In this document: piece after piece, positions 1 through 8,483 of the stretch | How the letters are laid out: each line of letters begins with the position of its first letter | Position numbering within the stretch: position 1 is the first letter of the stretch | Origin: an uncultured Eubacterium sp. | GTDB lineage: Bacteria > Bacillota > Clostridia > Lachnospirales > Lachnospiraceae | DNA: 41,494 bases | NCBI GenBank assembly: GCA_947385775.1 | Contig: CANDMI010000030.1 | Span: 1 to 41,494, forward strand | Direction of reading: 5' to 3' | Position numbers and translations under genes: made by a program | The notes under the pieces: model-generated | Seen by the model: the letters and a program-made list of their open reading frames with translations, nothing else | What the model was told of the DNA's origin: nothing | Database searches by the model: none

Positions 1-49
1 GCGCACTCGGGATTTTCACCCGTTAGAAAACGCCCATGCTGGGCAAACA

Positions 50-99
50 AAAATATGGCAGAGCTTCATTCTAAGCCCTGCCATATTTTTTATATTAAT
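50..99. terminator. Bidirectional Rho-independent terminator
   Basis: A long hairpin whose arms pair through AAAAATATGGCAG and CTGCCATATTTTT around a short loop, with an A-run on the left and a T-run on the right, so it can terminate from either side. It sits just past the stop codon of the minus-strand M13 peptidase gene. The first 49 bases hold no gene that I can recognise, only a small GCCCA/TGGGC hairpin. Confidence 0.8.
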
Positions 100-145
100 A
101 TTTGTTCATTCACATTCAAAAATATTGAACTTCCGATGTTTTTCA

Positions 146-2659
146 TTACCAGATCTGCACCCGATCTTCAGGCGCTACATACATCGCATCCTTTTTCGAC
201 ACTTCGTATACCTCATAAAACTGGTCAAACAGCGGCAGCACCGCGTTCACGCGCACCTTATTCAAAGAATGCACATCCATAGTCAATAAGTAGTCGCGGT
301 ACTGGTCTGTCTGATTGGACGCCCAGATATTTGCGTTGCTTTCAAATACTTTGCGCTGCGCATCCCGATCGTCTCCGACAATTTGCAGCGCGCATGCCAT
401 CGCGCCCATGTCCGCGATATTTTCCGTAATGGTCAGATCTCCGTTTTGGAAAACCCCGTTTGTGACTTCTATCCCGCTAAAATATTTCTTTACCAAATCA
501 GCCCTTGCCATAAACTGCGCCATATCTTCCTGTGTCCACCAATTGCTGTAATTTCCATTTTCATCGTATGTCGCGCCATTGGTGTCAAAGGCATGCGTGA
601 TCTCATGTCCGATGACCGTGCCAATCCCGCCTAAATTCGTGGCATAGTCCGCGTTTTTATCATAAAACGGAGCCTGTAAGATCGCCGCCGGGAAAGTGAT
701 GTCATTTGCCTGTGGATTATAACATGCGTTCACCGTCTGAGGCGTCATGATCCATTTCTCCTTATCTACGCCGGAGTCTAATTGCTCCTGCACATCCGCG
801 TTTAAGGCTTCCTGGATATTTAGGAGGTTTTCAACCATCCCAGTGGAAGGGTCAATGGAAATCTCATTTAAATAAGAAGGCCATTTATCCGGATATCCGA
901 TCTTTACCTTCATCGTATCCAGCTTCTTAACCGCCTTCGCCTTCGTCGCATCCGAAAGCCAGTCCAGCTTTTGGATCCGGTCGCGAAACGTCGAAAGAAG
1001 CTCCTTTGTCAGGCCCTCTACCTCTTTTTTGCTTTCCTCTGGAAAATACCGGTCTGTGTAAAGCTTGCCAAACTCCCAGGAAAATAATGTCTGTGTCAGT
1101 TCCTTTGCCACTGTATCCATCGTTTTTTGTTCCTGAGGGCCTAAAAGCGAAACGTTCAGATCTAAAAGCGCTTTATGATGCGCGCTTGTCAGATAGTCGC
1201 TGCAAGCGGTATACAGCGCAAATTTGGTATAATTTTTCAAAAGCTCTAAATTCTCCTGGGTCAGATAGCCGTTTACCTTTTTCGCGTTTTCCGGCACAGC
1301 TACGATGCATTTATCAAATTTCGTGATGCCGATCGTCTTTAAAACCGCTTCGATATCGCAATTGCTATACAGGCTTTGAAGCTCCTCTTTTGTATAAGGG
1401 TTGTAGATTTTTTCCACATTATACTGGTCCTCTGCCCCAAGGCCGCTTAGCGCAAATTCCTTTTGCAGATCAAATACTGGTCCCGCGATCTGCTCCGCTT
1501 TTTGCTCCGATTCCCCGGCAAGCACAAACATCTGCTTGATAAACGCCAAAAGCGCCTGCCGCACCGGCTCATTCTCGTCGCCCTGCATATAATCCTTTGG
1601 CAGCACATACGTAGGGCCGTTATCCAACAGCATATATTTATTGGAATCCATAATGTCTTGCGATACGCCAAACGCAAATAAATTTCCAACGCCGCAGCGG
1701 TTCAGCTGCGCGAGAACCTGCACAAATTCCGCGACCGTCTTAGCCTGATCGATCTGGTCGATATAAGGCTTTAACGGCGTAACGCCAGCCTTGTCCCTTG
1801 CGTCCATATCCCGGGCCAGCAGATAAAAATCAACGATCTTTTGCTCTGTGCTCCCATTTTCGTATTTGTCCTTTTCCGCTGCAAGTCCGTCGATAATGCC
1901 GCTTAGATCATCAGTGATGTTTTTATTCAGCTCATAAAAACCGTTCCACTGGCTCTGGTTTTCCAAAAGCGCATGCTGGCTTAATGTGGATTCGTTGATC
2001 GCCTGGTAAAAATCATCCTGCAAACGGACCGCGCTGCCCGCCTTTCTTACCGTTACATATACGGTTTCCTTTTTTTCAGTGCCATCCTTCGCCTTTACGG
2101 TAATCTTGACGCTGCCCGCGCCCTTTGCGGTCACGACCCCTTTTTTCGACACAGACGCGATCGACGTATTTGCCGACCAGTAGGAAACGGACTGGTTCGA
2201 TGCGTTTGCAGGCGCAACGTCTGCTTTGATCGTGGATTTTCCTCCAACCGTAAGGGCGATCGCAGGCTTTATGACATTGACTGAAGCCACCTTTGTGCCA
2301 ACCGTAACTTTTAATGTTACGACGCTTTTTCCAGCTGTCAGCCCGATCGTCGCTTCGCCCTCTTTAACCCCTCCAATGAGCTTTCCAGACTTCGTTACCT
2401 TAACAATTTTTTTATTGCTGCTGCTCCACTTTACATCCTTTCGGTTTGCCTTTAGTTGAAACGTTTCCCCTTTTTCGATCGTAAGGGTCTCGGTCTTTAC
2501 ATTTGTGATCTTTAGACCCTTTACCGCCGCTTGCGCCGATACGGCCGCTTCATTTTGAAAAAGCGCCTCCGTACAGGGCGCTGACTGGAATGCCAGCATT
2601 GCCGCCAGTAAAAGCGGCAGCATCCGATTTCTCTTTTTCATGTTCGTCATGTGTGTCAT
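146..2659 (-). CDS. Secreted M13 family metallopeptidase with two N-terminal Big_2 domains
   Basis: Zinc endopeptidase of the neprilysin/PepO family (M13), predicted to act outside the cell. Residues 8-45 form a signal peptide (KKR then a hydrophobic stretch). Two bacterial Ig-like Big_2 domains follow at about 48-119 and 124-205, and the M13 domain fills 213-837. The zinc site is HEITH at 685-689 with the third ligand in ENIAD at 746-750; an NAxY-type substrate motif (NACYN) precedes it. The C-terminus ends ...RVQIW, the usual M13 aromatic end. The start has AAAGGAG six bases upstream; MKK at residue 7 is the alternative. It lies 39 bp behind rho and probably shares its transcript. PepO proteins usually lack Big_2 domains, so this one is probably retained in the cell wall or on glycan. 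Family call is firm; the substrate is unknown. Confidence 0.93.
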   Translation of the reverse strand: MTHMTNMKKRNRMLPLLLAAMLAFQSAPCTEALFQNEAAVSAQAAVKGLKITNVKTETLTIEKGETFQLKANRKDVKWSSSNKKIVKVTKSGKLIGGVKEGEATIGLTAGKSVVTLKVTVGTKVASVNVIKPAIALTVGGKSTIKADVAPANASNQSVSYWSANTSIASVSKKGVVTAKGAGSVKITVKAKDGTEKKETVYVTVRKAGSAVRLQDDFYQAINESTLSQHALLENQSQWNGFYELNKNITDDLSGIIDGLAAEKDKYENGSTEQKIVDFYLLARDMDARDKAGVTPLKPYIDQIDQAKTVAEFVQVLAQLNRCGVGNLFAFGVSQDIMDSNKYMLLDNGPTYVLPKDYMQGDENEPVRQALLAFIKQMFVLAGESEQKAEQIAGPVFDLQKEFALSGLGAEDQYNVEKIYNPYTKEELQSLYSNCDIEAVLKTIGITKFDKCIVAVPENAKKVNGYLTQENLELLKNYTKFALYTACSDYLTSAHHKALLDLNVSLLGPQEQKTMDTVAKELTQTLFSWEFGKLYTDRYFPEESKKEVEGLTKELLSTFRDRIQKLDWLSDATKAKAVKKLDTMKVKIGYPDKWPSYLNEISIDPSTGMVENLLNIQEALNADVQEQLDSGVDKEKWIMTPQTVNACYNPQANDITFPAAILQAPFYDKNADYATNLGGIGTVIGHEITHAFDTNGATYDENGNYSNWWTQEDMAQFMARADLVKKYFSGIEVTNGVFQNGDLTITENIADMGAMACALQIVGDDRDAQRKVFESNANIWASNQTDQYRDYLLTMDVHSLNKVRVNAVLPLFDQFYEVYEVSKKDAMYVAPEDRVQIW

Positions 2660-2698
2660 GTATGCTCCTTTCGCAACTCTTTTTTATATGCCAACCAT

Positions 2699-4297
2699 CT
2701 ATACCCGGCGCTTTTTTACAAGCTGGATAAAATCACGGTTATTGCCCGTATGAGAAAACATGTTCAAAATATTTTCCACCGCTTCGTCGGTCTTCATCCC
2801 GTTAATGCCCTTTCGCATAATGTCAACCGCTTCCTGCTCTTCCCGCTCCAGGAGCAGATCCTCCCTTCGCGTGCCGGATTTGACAATATCGATCGCCGGA
2901 AATACCCTCTTTTCCGACAGCTTTCGATCTAAAACCAGCTCCATATTGCCTGTCCCTTTAAATTCCTCGTACACAACGTCGTCCATCTTGCTTCCGGTGT
3001 CTACAAGCGCGGTCGCAAGGATCGTAAGGCTTCCGCCCTCGCGCATATTCCTCGCCGCTCCAAAAAAACGCTTCGGCATATGCAGCGCCGCGGGATCTAA
3101 ACCGCCCGAAAGGGTGCGCCCGCTTGGCGGAACGGTTAAGTTATACGCCCTTGCCAGACGCGTAATGCTGTCTAATAAGATCATAACGTCCCGCTTGTGC
3201 TCCACAAGCCTTTTCGCCCGCTCTATGACCATTTCCGATACGCGCTTATGATGCTCCGGCAATTCGTCAAATGTAGAATAGATGACCTCTACATTTTTGC
3301 CCTCAATGGCTTCCTTGATATCCGTCACTTCCTCCGGACGCTCGTCGATCAGCAAAATGATCAGATGGATTTCCGGGTTATTTACTTTAATGGCTTTCGC
3401 CACCTGCTTTAATAAGGTGGTTTTCCCTGCCTTTGGCGGCGATACGATCATCCCGCGCTGCCCCTTCCCGATCGGGGACACAAGGTCTACAATCCTCATA
3501 GAGGTGATCGCCCGGCTCGTTTCCAACCGCAGCCGCTCATTTGGAAATATCGGCGTTAAGTCCTCAAAATTCCTCCTTTGCGCCACTACGGACGGATGGT
3601 AGCCATTGATGGTCGTAATGTACAACAGCGCGCTGAATTTTTCTCCCTGGGTCTTGATCCTAGTATTTCCGCGCACAATGTCCCCGGTCTTTAACCCAAA
3701 CCTGCGGATCTGGGAAGGGGAAACGTACACATCGTGCTCTCCCGGCAGATAGTTCTCGCAGCGGATAAACCCATATCCATCTGGCATAACCTCTAAAATC
3801 CCATCCGCTGTGACCCCGCTGTCCAGCTCCGAATTGATCTCATCTCTGCTAGGGGCGCCGCTTGCGGCTTCACGGGCGCTTACGTTTGCATTCCCGCTTG
3901 CGGCTTCTCGCGCTCCTGCGTTGTTGCTTCCGCTTGCGGCTTCTCGCACTCCCGCGTTGTTATTCCCGCTTGCGGCTTCTCGCGCTCCCACGCTGCCGCC
4001 GTTCCCATTATTATTGCCGCTTCCACTTCGAAAATCTCTGGCGTTATCAGCGTTTTCCGCCCGTTTCGCCCGCACCACCTGCTGCTCCGGCTTTCTTTGC
4101 TGTTCCCGGTCCGTTTCTTTCCCTTCTTCTTTCTCCGGCTGGTCTTCCGGCCCCTTTTGCCGCTGCAGTTTTGCGTCTTCCTCAACCATACGCTCGATCA
4201 ACTCTGCTTTTTTTAACGCGGTAACGCCTTTTAAACCGCGCGCTTTTGCAAGATCCTTTAAAACTGCCACGGATAATGTCTCATATTTTTCCCTCAT
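2699..4297 (-). CDS. rho: Transcription termination factor Rho with an Asn-rich repeat insertion
   Basis: ATP-dependent RNA helicase that ends transcription of untranslated RNA. Order: Rho_N helix domain (1-40), a charged linker (41-90), an Asn/Gly-rich segment with four 12-residue repeats (91-153), the RNA-binding cold-shock domain (about 163-235, with GYGFIR), and the hexameric ATPase with Walker A SPPKAGKT (286-293) and Walker B VMILLD (371-376). The sequence TLSGGLDPAALHMPKRFFGAARN is intact apart from normal variation, so the motor looks functional. At 532 residues it is over 100 longer than E. coli or B. subtilis Rho; the excess is the linker. AGGAGA sits seven bases before the ATG. The M13 peptidase gene follows after 39 bp. 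I see no convincing promoter upstream on this strand. Confidence 0.97.
   Translation of the reverse strand: MREKYETLSVAVLKDLAKARGLKGVTALKKAELIERMVEEDAKLQRQKGPEDQPEKEEGKETDREQQRKPEQQVVRAKRAENADNARDFRSGSGNNNGNGGSVGAREAASGNNNAGVREAASGSNNAGAREAASGNANVSAREAASGAPSRDEINSELDSGVTADGILEVMPDGYGFIRCENYLPGEHDVYVSPSQIRRFGLKTGDIVRGNTRIKTQGEKFSALLYITTINGYHPSVVAQRRNFEDLTPIFPNERLRLETSRAITSMRIVDLVSPIGKGQRGMIVSPPKAGKTTLLKQVAKAIKVNNPEIHLIILLIDERPEEVTDIKEAIEGKNVEVIYSTFDELPEHHKRVSEMVIERAKRLVEHKRDVMILLDSITRLARAYNLTVPPSGRTLSGGLDPAALHMPKRFFGAARNMREGGSLTILATALVDTGSKMDDVVYEEFKGTGNMELVLDRKLSEKRVFPAIDIVKSGTRREDLLLEREEQEAVDIMRKGINGMKTDEAVENILNMFSHTGNNRDFIQLVKKRRV
3839..3982 (-). repeat. Four 36-bp tandem repeats inside rho
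   Basis: In-frame units encode REAASGNNNAGV, REAASGSNNAGA, REAASGNANVSA and REAASGAPSRDE (residues 106-153). The shared DNA core reads GCTTGCGGCTTC on the plus strand. The first two are nearly identical and the last ones have drifted, which fits growth and decay by slippage or unequal recombination. Confidence 0.9.
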
Positions 4298-4411
4298 TCT
4301 AATCTCCTATTCTGTTTTGGGGACTGCTGTTTACTATACTATACTATTGGGATTCATAATTTCGAGTACAACCATAAAGATTGCTGAAACCTGACTATAG
4401 ATAGATATCAC

Positions 4412-4440
4412 TTGACAAATATCTCTTCGAAATTTATTAT
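4412..4440 (+). promoter_or_regulatory. Sigma-A promoter P1 for the malic enzyme
   Basis: TTGACA, 17 bp, TATTAT. Near-consensus and oriented toward the malic enzyme gene, about 110 bp before its ATG. Confidence 0.7.
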
Positions 4441-4474
4441 ACACCATTCTTTTCCAAATAGGAATACCTTTTTC

Positions 4475-4503
4475 TTGAATATTTAAAAAGTTCATGCTAT
4501 GAT
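4475..4503 (+). promoter_or_regulatory. Sigma-A promoter P2 for the malic enzyme
   Basis: TTGAAT, 17 bp, TATGAT, 35 bp downstream of P1. Tandem promoters would give two transcript starts for the malic enzyme. Confidence 0.65.
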
Positions 4504-4550
4504 ACTTGTGAAAAATGTACATAGATCATGAAAGGAAAGGAACTCATTTT

Positions 4551-5699
4551 ATGGATATCAAAGAAAAATCCCTTCAAATGCATAAAAAATGGAACGGGAA
4601 ATTGGAAACTACTTCAAAAACTTCTGTAAAAACCAATGAAGATTTAGCGATTGCTTACACTCCTGGCGTTGCGGAACCATGCAAGCTGATATCCGAAGAT
4701 AAATCCCTGGCGTACGCTTATACAATAAAATCAAACACCGTCGCGGTGGTTTCCGACGGCAGCGCCGTACTGGGTCTTGGAAATATCGGCCCTTACGCCG
4801 CCATGCCCGTTATGGAAGGAAAATGCGTCTTATTTAAGGAATTTGGCAATGTAAACGCCGTTCCGATCTGCTTAGACACCCAGGATACGGAAGAGATCAT
4901 ACAGACGGTAAAAAACCTCGCCCCAGGCTTTGGCGGCGTCAACTTAGAAGACATCAGCGCGCCGCGCTGCTTTGAAATCGAATCCAGGCTAAAACAAATG
5001 CTGGACATCCCTGTTTTTCATGACGACCAGCACGGCACGGCGATCGTCGTGCTCGCAGGCATCATCAACAGTTTAAAAGTAACCGGGAAAAAGAAAGAGG
5101 AATGCAAAGTCGTCGTAAACGGCGCAGGCTCCGCGGGGATCGCCATCGCAAAGCTGCTGCTTTCGTATGGATTTGTACATATTATAATGTGCGACCGGTT
5201 TGGCATTTTAAACCGTTCTTATCCAGATTTAAACTGGATGCAGCTTGAAATGACAAAGGTGACAAATTTAGAGCAAATAAACGGCTCGCTTGCCGACGCG
5301 CTAAGGGGCGCGGATATTTTTGTCGGCGTATCCGCGCCGGGCATTGTGACAATGGACATGGTCGCTTCCATGAACCCAGACGCAATCTTATTTGCGATGG
5401 CAAACCCTGTGCCGGAGATCATGCCAGATGAAGCGAAAGCCGCCGGCGCAAGGATCGTTGGAACCGGACGCAGCGATTTTCCAAATCAGGTCAACAACGT
5501 CGCCGCTTTCCCTGGCATTTTTAAAGGCGCTTTAGAATGCCGCGCCCGCCAGATCACGGAAGAAATGAAGCTTGCCGCGGCAAAAGCCATCGCCTCTCTC
5601 GTATCCGACGAGGAGCTTTGCGACGAATGCATCATGCCAAAAGCCTTTGACCCGCGTTTAGCGCAGGTTGTAAGCGCCGCCGTTAAGTCCTATGCGTAA
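4551..5699 (+). CDS. NAD(P)-dependent malic enzyme (short bacterial form)
   Basis: Oxidative decarboxylation of malate to pyruvate and CO2 with NAD or NADP in the cytoplasm. The 382 residues match the compact bacterial form. Catalytic Tyr36 lies in YTPGVAEPC and Lys91 in EGKCVLFK; metal ligands are E133-D134 (NLEDI) and D158-D159 (HDDQHGT). The nucleotide-binding loop is GAGSAG at 191-196. AGGAAAGGAA lies ahead of the ATG; an upstream in-frame ATG at 4515 lacks a ribosome binding site and is less likely. The 3' end overlaps the convergent epimerase gene by 10 bp. Cofactor preference cannot be read safely. Family call is firm. Confidence 0.95.
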   Translation: MDIKEKSLQMHKKWNGKLETTSKTSVKTNEDLAIAYTPGVAEPCKLISEDKSLAYAYTIKSNTVAVVSDGSAVLGLGNIGPYAAMPVMEGKCVLFKEFGNVNAVPICLDTQDTEEIIQTVKNLAPGFGGVNLEDISAPRCFEIESRLKQMLDIPVFHDDQHGTAIVVLAGIINSLKVTGKKKEECKVVVNGAGSAGIAIAKLLLSYGFVHIIMCDRFGILNRSYPDLNWMQLEMTKVTNLEQINGSLADALRGADIFVGVSAPGIVTMDMVASMNPDAILFAMANPVPEIMPDEAKAAGARIVGTGRSDFPNQVNNVAAFPGIFKGALECRARQITEEMKLAAAKAIASLVSDEELCDECIMPKAFDPRLAQVVSAAVKSYA

Positions 5700-6790
5700 A
5701 ACGAGCGGTACCACTGTGCGAACCGCCGCAAGCCCTCCCTTAGGCTGGTATTTGGCTTAAACCCAAAATCCCGCTCCAGGTCTGCGGTATCCGCGTAAGT
5801 GACCGGCACGTCCCCCGGCTGCATCGGCACAAGCTCCATATGCCCCTGAAAATCAAAATCTTTTTCCAACACGCCTGCCCGGACAAGCTCCTGCTGTAAA
5901 ATATCTACAAATTCCAGCAGGTTCTCCGGCTGGCTGTTGCCGATATTATAAACCGCATACGGCGGCAGCGGCAGCCCGTCCTCTCCCTTTTCCTGCTTTG
6001 GAGCTTTTTGCATCACGCGAAACACCCCTTCCACGATATCGTCGATATACGTAAAATCCCGTTTACAATTTCCATAATTAAATATCTGTATCTTTTCCCC
6101 GGCCCTAAGCTTATCCGTAAATCCAAAATAGGCCATATCCGGCCTCCCCGCCGGGCCATAAACGGTAAAAAACCGAAGTCCCGTGGAAGGAATATTGTAT
6201 AATTTCGCATACGCGTGCGCAAGCAGCTCGTTGCTTTTTTTCGTCGCGGCGTAAAGCGAAACCGGATTGTCCACCTGATCGCTTGTGGAATACGGTATCT
6301 TCTTATTCGTCCCATAGACCGAAGAGCTGGAAGCGTAGACCAGATGCCTGACCCCCATGTATCCGCCCTGCTTTCCTCCATCATAGGAATGCCTGCACGC
6401 TTCTAATATATTGTAAAACCCGATGATATTCGACTCTATATACGCATCCGGGTTTGTGATGGAATAACGCACTCCCGCCTGCGCCGCCAGGTTTACGACG
6501 ATATCCGGCTTATAGGACTGAAAAATATGGCAGACAAACTCTTTATCCGCGATATCCCCCTTTTCAAACGTCCAGACCGGCTGCGCATGTTTTTTCGCCG
6601 CCTCCTCCACCTGTTTTAGCCTGTATTTTTTGATCGCGGTATCATAATAAGCATTCAGGTTATCGATCCCGATCATACGCATGGAAACGTCCGCCCCTTC
6701 TTCCAGTAGTTTTAACGCAAGGTTGGCCCCGATAAACCCGGCCGCTCCGGTGATCAGTATCGTTTTATCGTTTAGAGCTGTTTGCTGCAT
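5690..6790 (-). CDS. NAD-dependent epimerase, UDP-glucuronate 4-epimerase type
   Basis: Extended short-chain dehydrogenase that probably interconverts UDP-glucuronate and UDP-galacturonate for surface polysaccharide, resembling CapI/LpsL. The NAD loop is GAAGFIG at 15-21. The catalytic set is Ser154-157 (ASSSSVYG) and Y180xxxK184 (YAATKKSNE). The sequence RFFTVYGPAGRPDMA and a later RDFTYIDD are typical of this branch. It is 366 residues, the normal length. AGAAGGA precedes the chosen ATG; a longer reading to 6949 has no ribosome binding site and a non-homologous N-terminus. No polysaccharide cluster surrounds it; the nearest relative in function is the MBOAT/SGNH pair 8 kb away. The exact sugar is inferred from overall similarity. 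Confidence 0.88.
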   Translation of the reverse strand: MQQTALNDKTILITGAAGFIGANLALKLLEEGADVSMRMIGIDNLNAYYDTAIKKYRLKQVEEAAKKHAQPVWTFEKGDIADKEFVCHIFQSYKPDIVVNLAAQAGVRYSITNPDAYIESNIIGFYNILEACRHSYDGGKQGGYMGVRHLVYASSSSVYGTNKKIPYSTSDQVDNPVSLYAATKKSNELLAHAYAKLYNIPSTGLRFFTVYGPAGRPDMAYFGFTDKLRAGEKIQIFNYGNCKRDFTYIDDIVEGVFRVMQKAPKQEKGEDGLPLPPYAVYNIGNSQPENLLEFVDILQQELVRAGVLEKDFDFQGHMELVPMQPGDVPVTYADTADLERDFGFKPNTSLREGLRRFAQWYRSFYA

Positions 6791-6949
6791 TGGTTTTTTC
6801 CTTCTTTCTTTTTTATTTTTATGACTATTCAAACATATTTTTGTGGAAAAGTAAAGCCTTGATGGAACGCGTCTTTTCATTATAAACGGATAAGCGGGGC
6901 TTCCTTCTCCCACCCAAAATTTTCTCCCGCAAATTTTTCCGAAAAACAC

Positions 6950-6978
6950 TTGGCAAAAAGTATAAAATCCCGTATGAT
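6950..6978 (+). promoter_or_regulatory. Sigma-A promoter for the chemoreceptor gene
   Basis: TTGGCA, 17 bp, TATGAT, about 48 bp before the chemoreceptor ATG. No flagellar-type (sigma-D) promoter was seen. Confidence 0.65.
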
Positions 6979-7025
6979 GGATGGTATAGGAAACATAAGA
7001 AATCTAATAGAAAGAAGGTACATGA

Positions 7026-8381
7026 ATGGCATTTCAGAATAAAAAAACGGCGTTGATGCAGGCTGTTGCGGAATTAAAGGAGGCAGATTACTCTAAGATG
7101 CCGGAGCTAAATAAAATATATCAAAGACTGGTGAAGGCAAGAAAGCAGTTTGCGGAGGTATTTGATAAAAACATCAAGGCGGTCATGCAGATCAGCTCCT
7201 TAGACCTGATGCTGCATCATCAGACGGAAAAAATCAACGACATTTCAAATAACGTCACCAAAGCGACGGAAACCATTTTTGGCTCCTCTGTGGGAAACGC
7301 CAACAACAGGCATGAGGAGCTGACGAATACGATCATCCAGGTGGCTGAAGCGACGGATGAGATCTACCAAAAGACAACGGATGGGCAGACTGAGCTTACC
7401 GCCATTAAAGACCTGTCTGACCAGACCATAAACGCTTCCCGCCAGATGCAAAAAGACATGAGCAACCTAACGGAGATCATCGCCCAGCTAAGCGCGGTCA
7501 TCTCCGGCATTGACGCGATTTCCCTGCAAACGAACCTGTTAGCCTTAAACGCTTCGGTAGAAGCTTCCAGGGCCGGGGAAGCCGGCAAGGGCTTTGCGGT
7601 CGTAGCAAGCGAAATCCGGGAACTTGCGGAGGAAACGCAAAAGCTGACAGGCAACATGAGCTCCTTTGTGGACAATATGAAAAAAGCCTCCCACCAAAGC
7701 GTGCAAAGCTCCACCGATACGATCAACTCCCTTATATCCATGGCCGACAGGATCAGCAATGTATGGCAGTTAAACAAGGAAAGCCAGACGCATATTTCAA
7801 ACGTAAATAACTCTGTCAGCTCCATTGCCGCGGTCAGCGAGGAGATCACAAGCTCCATGGCGGAAATGGAAAACCAGTTAAAAGACAGCTCTAATTTTAT
7901 GCACCAGGTCGGCATAGAATTACAGCAGGCCGCAAATCCTGTCATAGACATCGAAAAAACGCTGGACGATTCCGTCAAACAGATGGGGACTATGACGCAG
8001 GACGCTTTTTTCCATCTGAAAAACCAGGAATTTGCCGGATACATGCATAACGCGATCGCGTCGCACCATGCATGGCTGGATAATTTACGCAAAATGATCC
8101 AGGAACGCACCGTATTGCCATTGCAGTTAGACTCCACAAAATGCGGCTTCGGGCATTTTTACTATGCCATGACGCCGTCCATCCCTGGCGTTCTTCCAAT
8201 CTGGGGCGGCTTAAGCGCAAAACACCGCAAATTCCACTCTTACGGTGCCACCGCGATACACGCCATCAAAAATGGAAACTACGGGGAGGCGGAGCGCATC
8301 TACCGGGAAGCGGAGGCATGCTCCAGGGATTTGATCGCCGATATGGAAAAGATTTTACAGCTTACGCAGCAAAACAACTAA
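7026..8381 (+). CDS. Soluble methyl-accepting chemotaxis protein with C-terminal CZB zinc-binding domain
   Basis: Cytoplasmic chemoreceptor of 451 residues with no transmembrane segment. After an N-terminal helical region (1-90) comes the coiled-coil signalling domain, with the conserved hairpin tip [19 protein letters not shown] at 166-184 that contacts CheA and CheW. The C-terminal 110 residues form a chemoreceptor zinc-binding (CZB) domain: H347/H348, C373 in KCGFG, H400 and H404 match the usual 3His-1Cys zinc ligands. CZB domains are known to sense zinc, and the Cys-zinc site can react with hypochlorous acid. GAAGG lies before the ATG. It is monocistronic: its own promoter in front and a terminator behind. 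No che genes are present in the window, so its kinase partner lies elsewhere. Confidence 0.92.
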   Translation: MAFQNKKTALMQAVAELKEADYSKMPELNKIYQRLVKARKQFAEVFDKNIKAVMQISSLDLMLHHQTEKINDISNNVTKATETIFGSSVGNANNRHEELTNTIIQVAEATDEIYQKTTDGQTELTAIKDLSDQTINASRQMQKDMSNLTEIIAQLSAVISGIDAISLQTNLLALNASVEASRAGEAGKGFAVVASEIRELAEETQKLTGNMSSFVDNMKKASHQSVQSSTDTINSLISMADRISNVWQLNKESQTHISNVNNSVSSIAAVSEEITSSMAEMENQLKDSSNFMHQVGIELQQAANPVIDIEKTLDDSVKQMGTMTQDAFFHLKNQEFAGYMHNAIASHHAWLDNLRKMIQERTVLPLQLDSTKCGFGHFYYAMTPSIPGVLPIWGGLSAKHRKFHSYGATAIHAIKNGNYGEAERIYREAEACSRDLIADMEKILQLTQQNN

Positions 8382-8456
8382 AAAGCCCTTTCACCTGCTT
8401 TTAGGCGCCCTGATCCATTTTTTCTCGGCGCCTAATTCGGGGGAACGGGCTTTTTG
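8381..8456 (+). terminator. Nested-hairpin terminator after the chemoreceptor
   Basis: Inner stem TAGGCGCC/GGCGCCTA and outer stem AAAAGCCC/GGGCTTTT, ending in a T-run. It separates the chemoreceptor from the Bce-type module. Confidence 0.85.
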
Positions 8457-8483
8457 CCTATGTAAAATTTCGGAGGATGCCTA

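Noticed and set aside
3810-4394. Plus-strand open frame with Leu/Ala/Ser repeats opposite rho
   Set aside because: It is the reverse reading of the repeated rho linker; its repeats follow from those in rho.
7364-8137. Minus-strand open frame (257 codons) across the chemoreceptor
   Set aside because: Antisense of a coiled-coil gene, no ribosome binding site, no family similarity.
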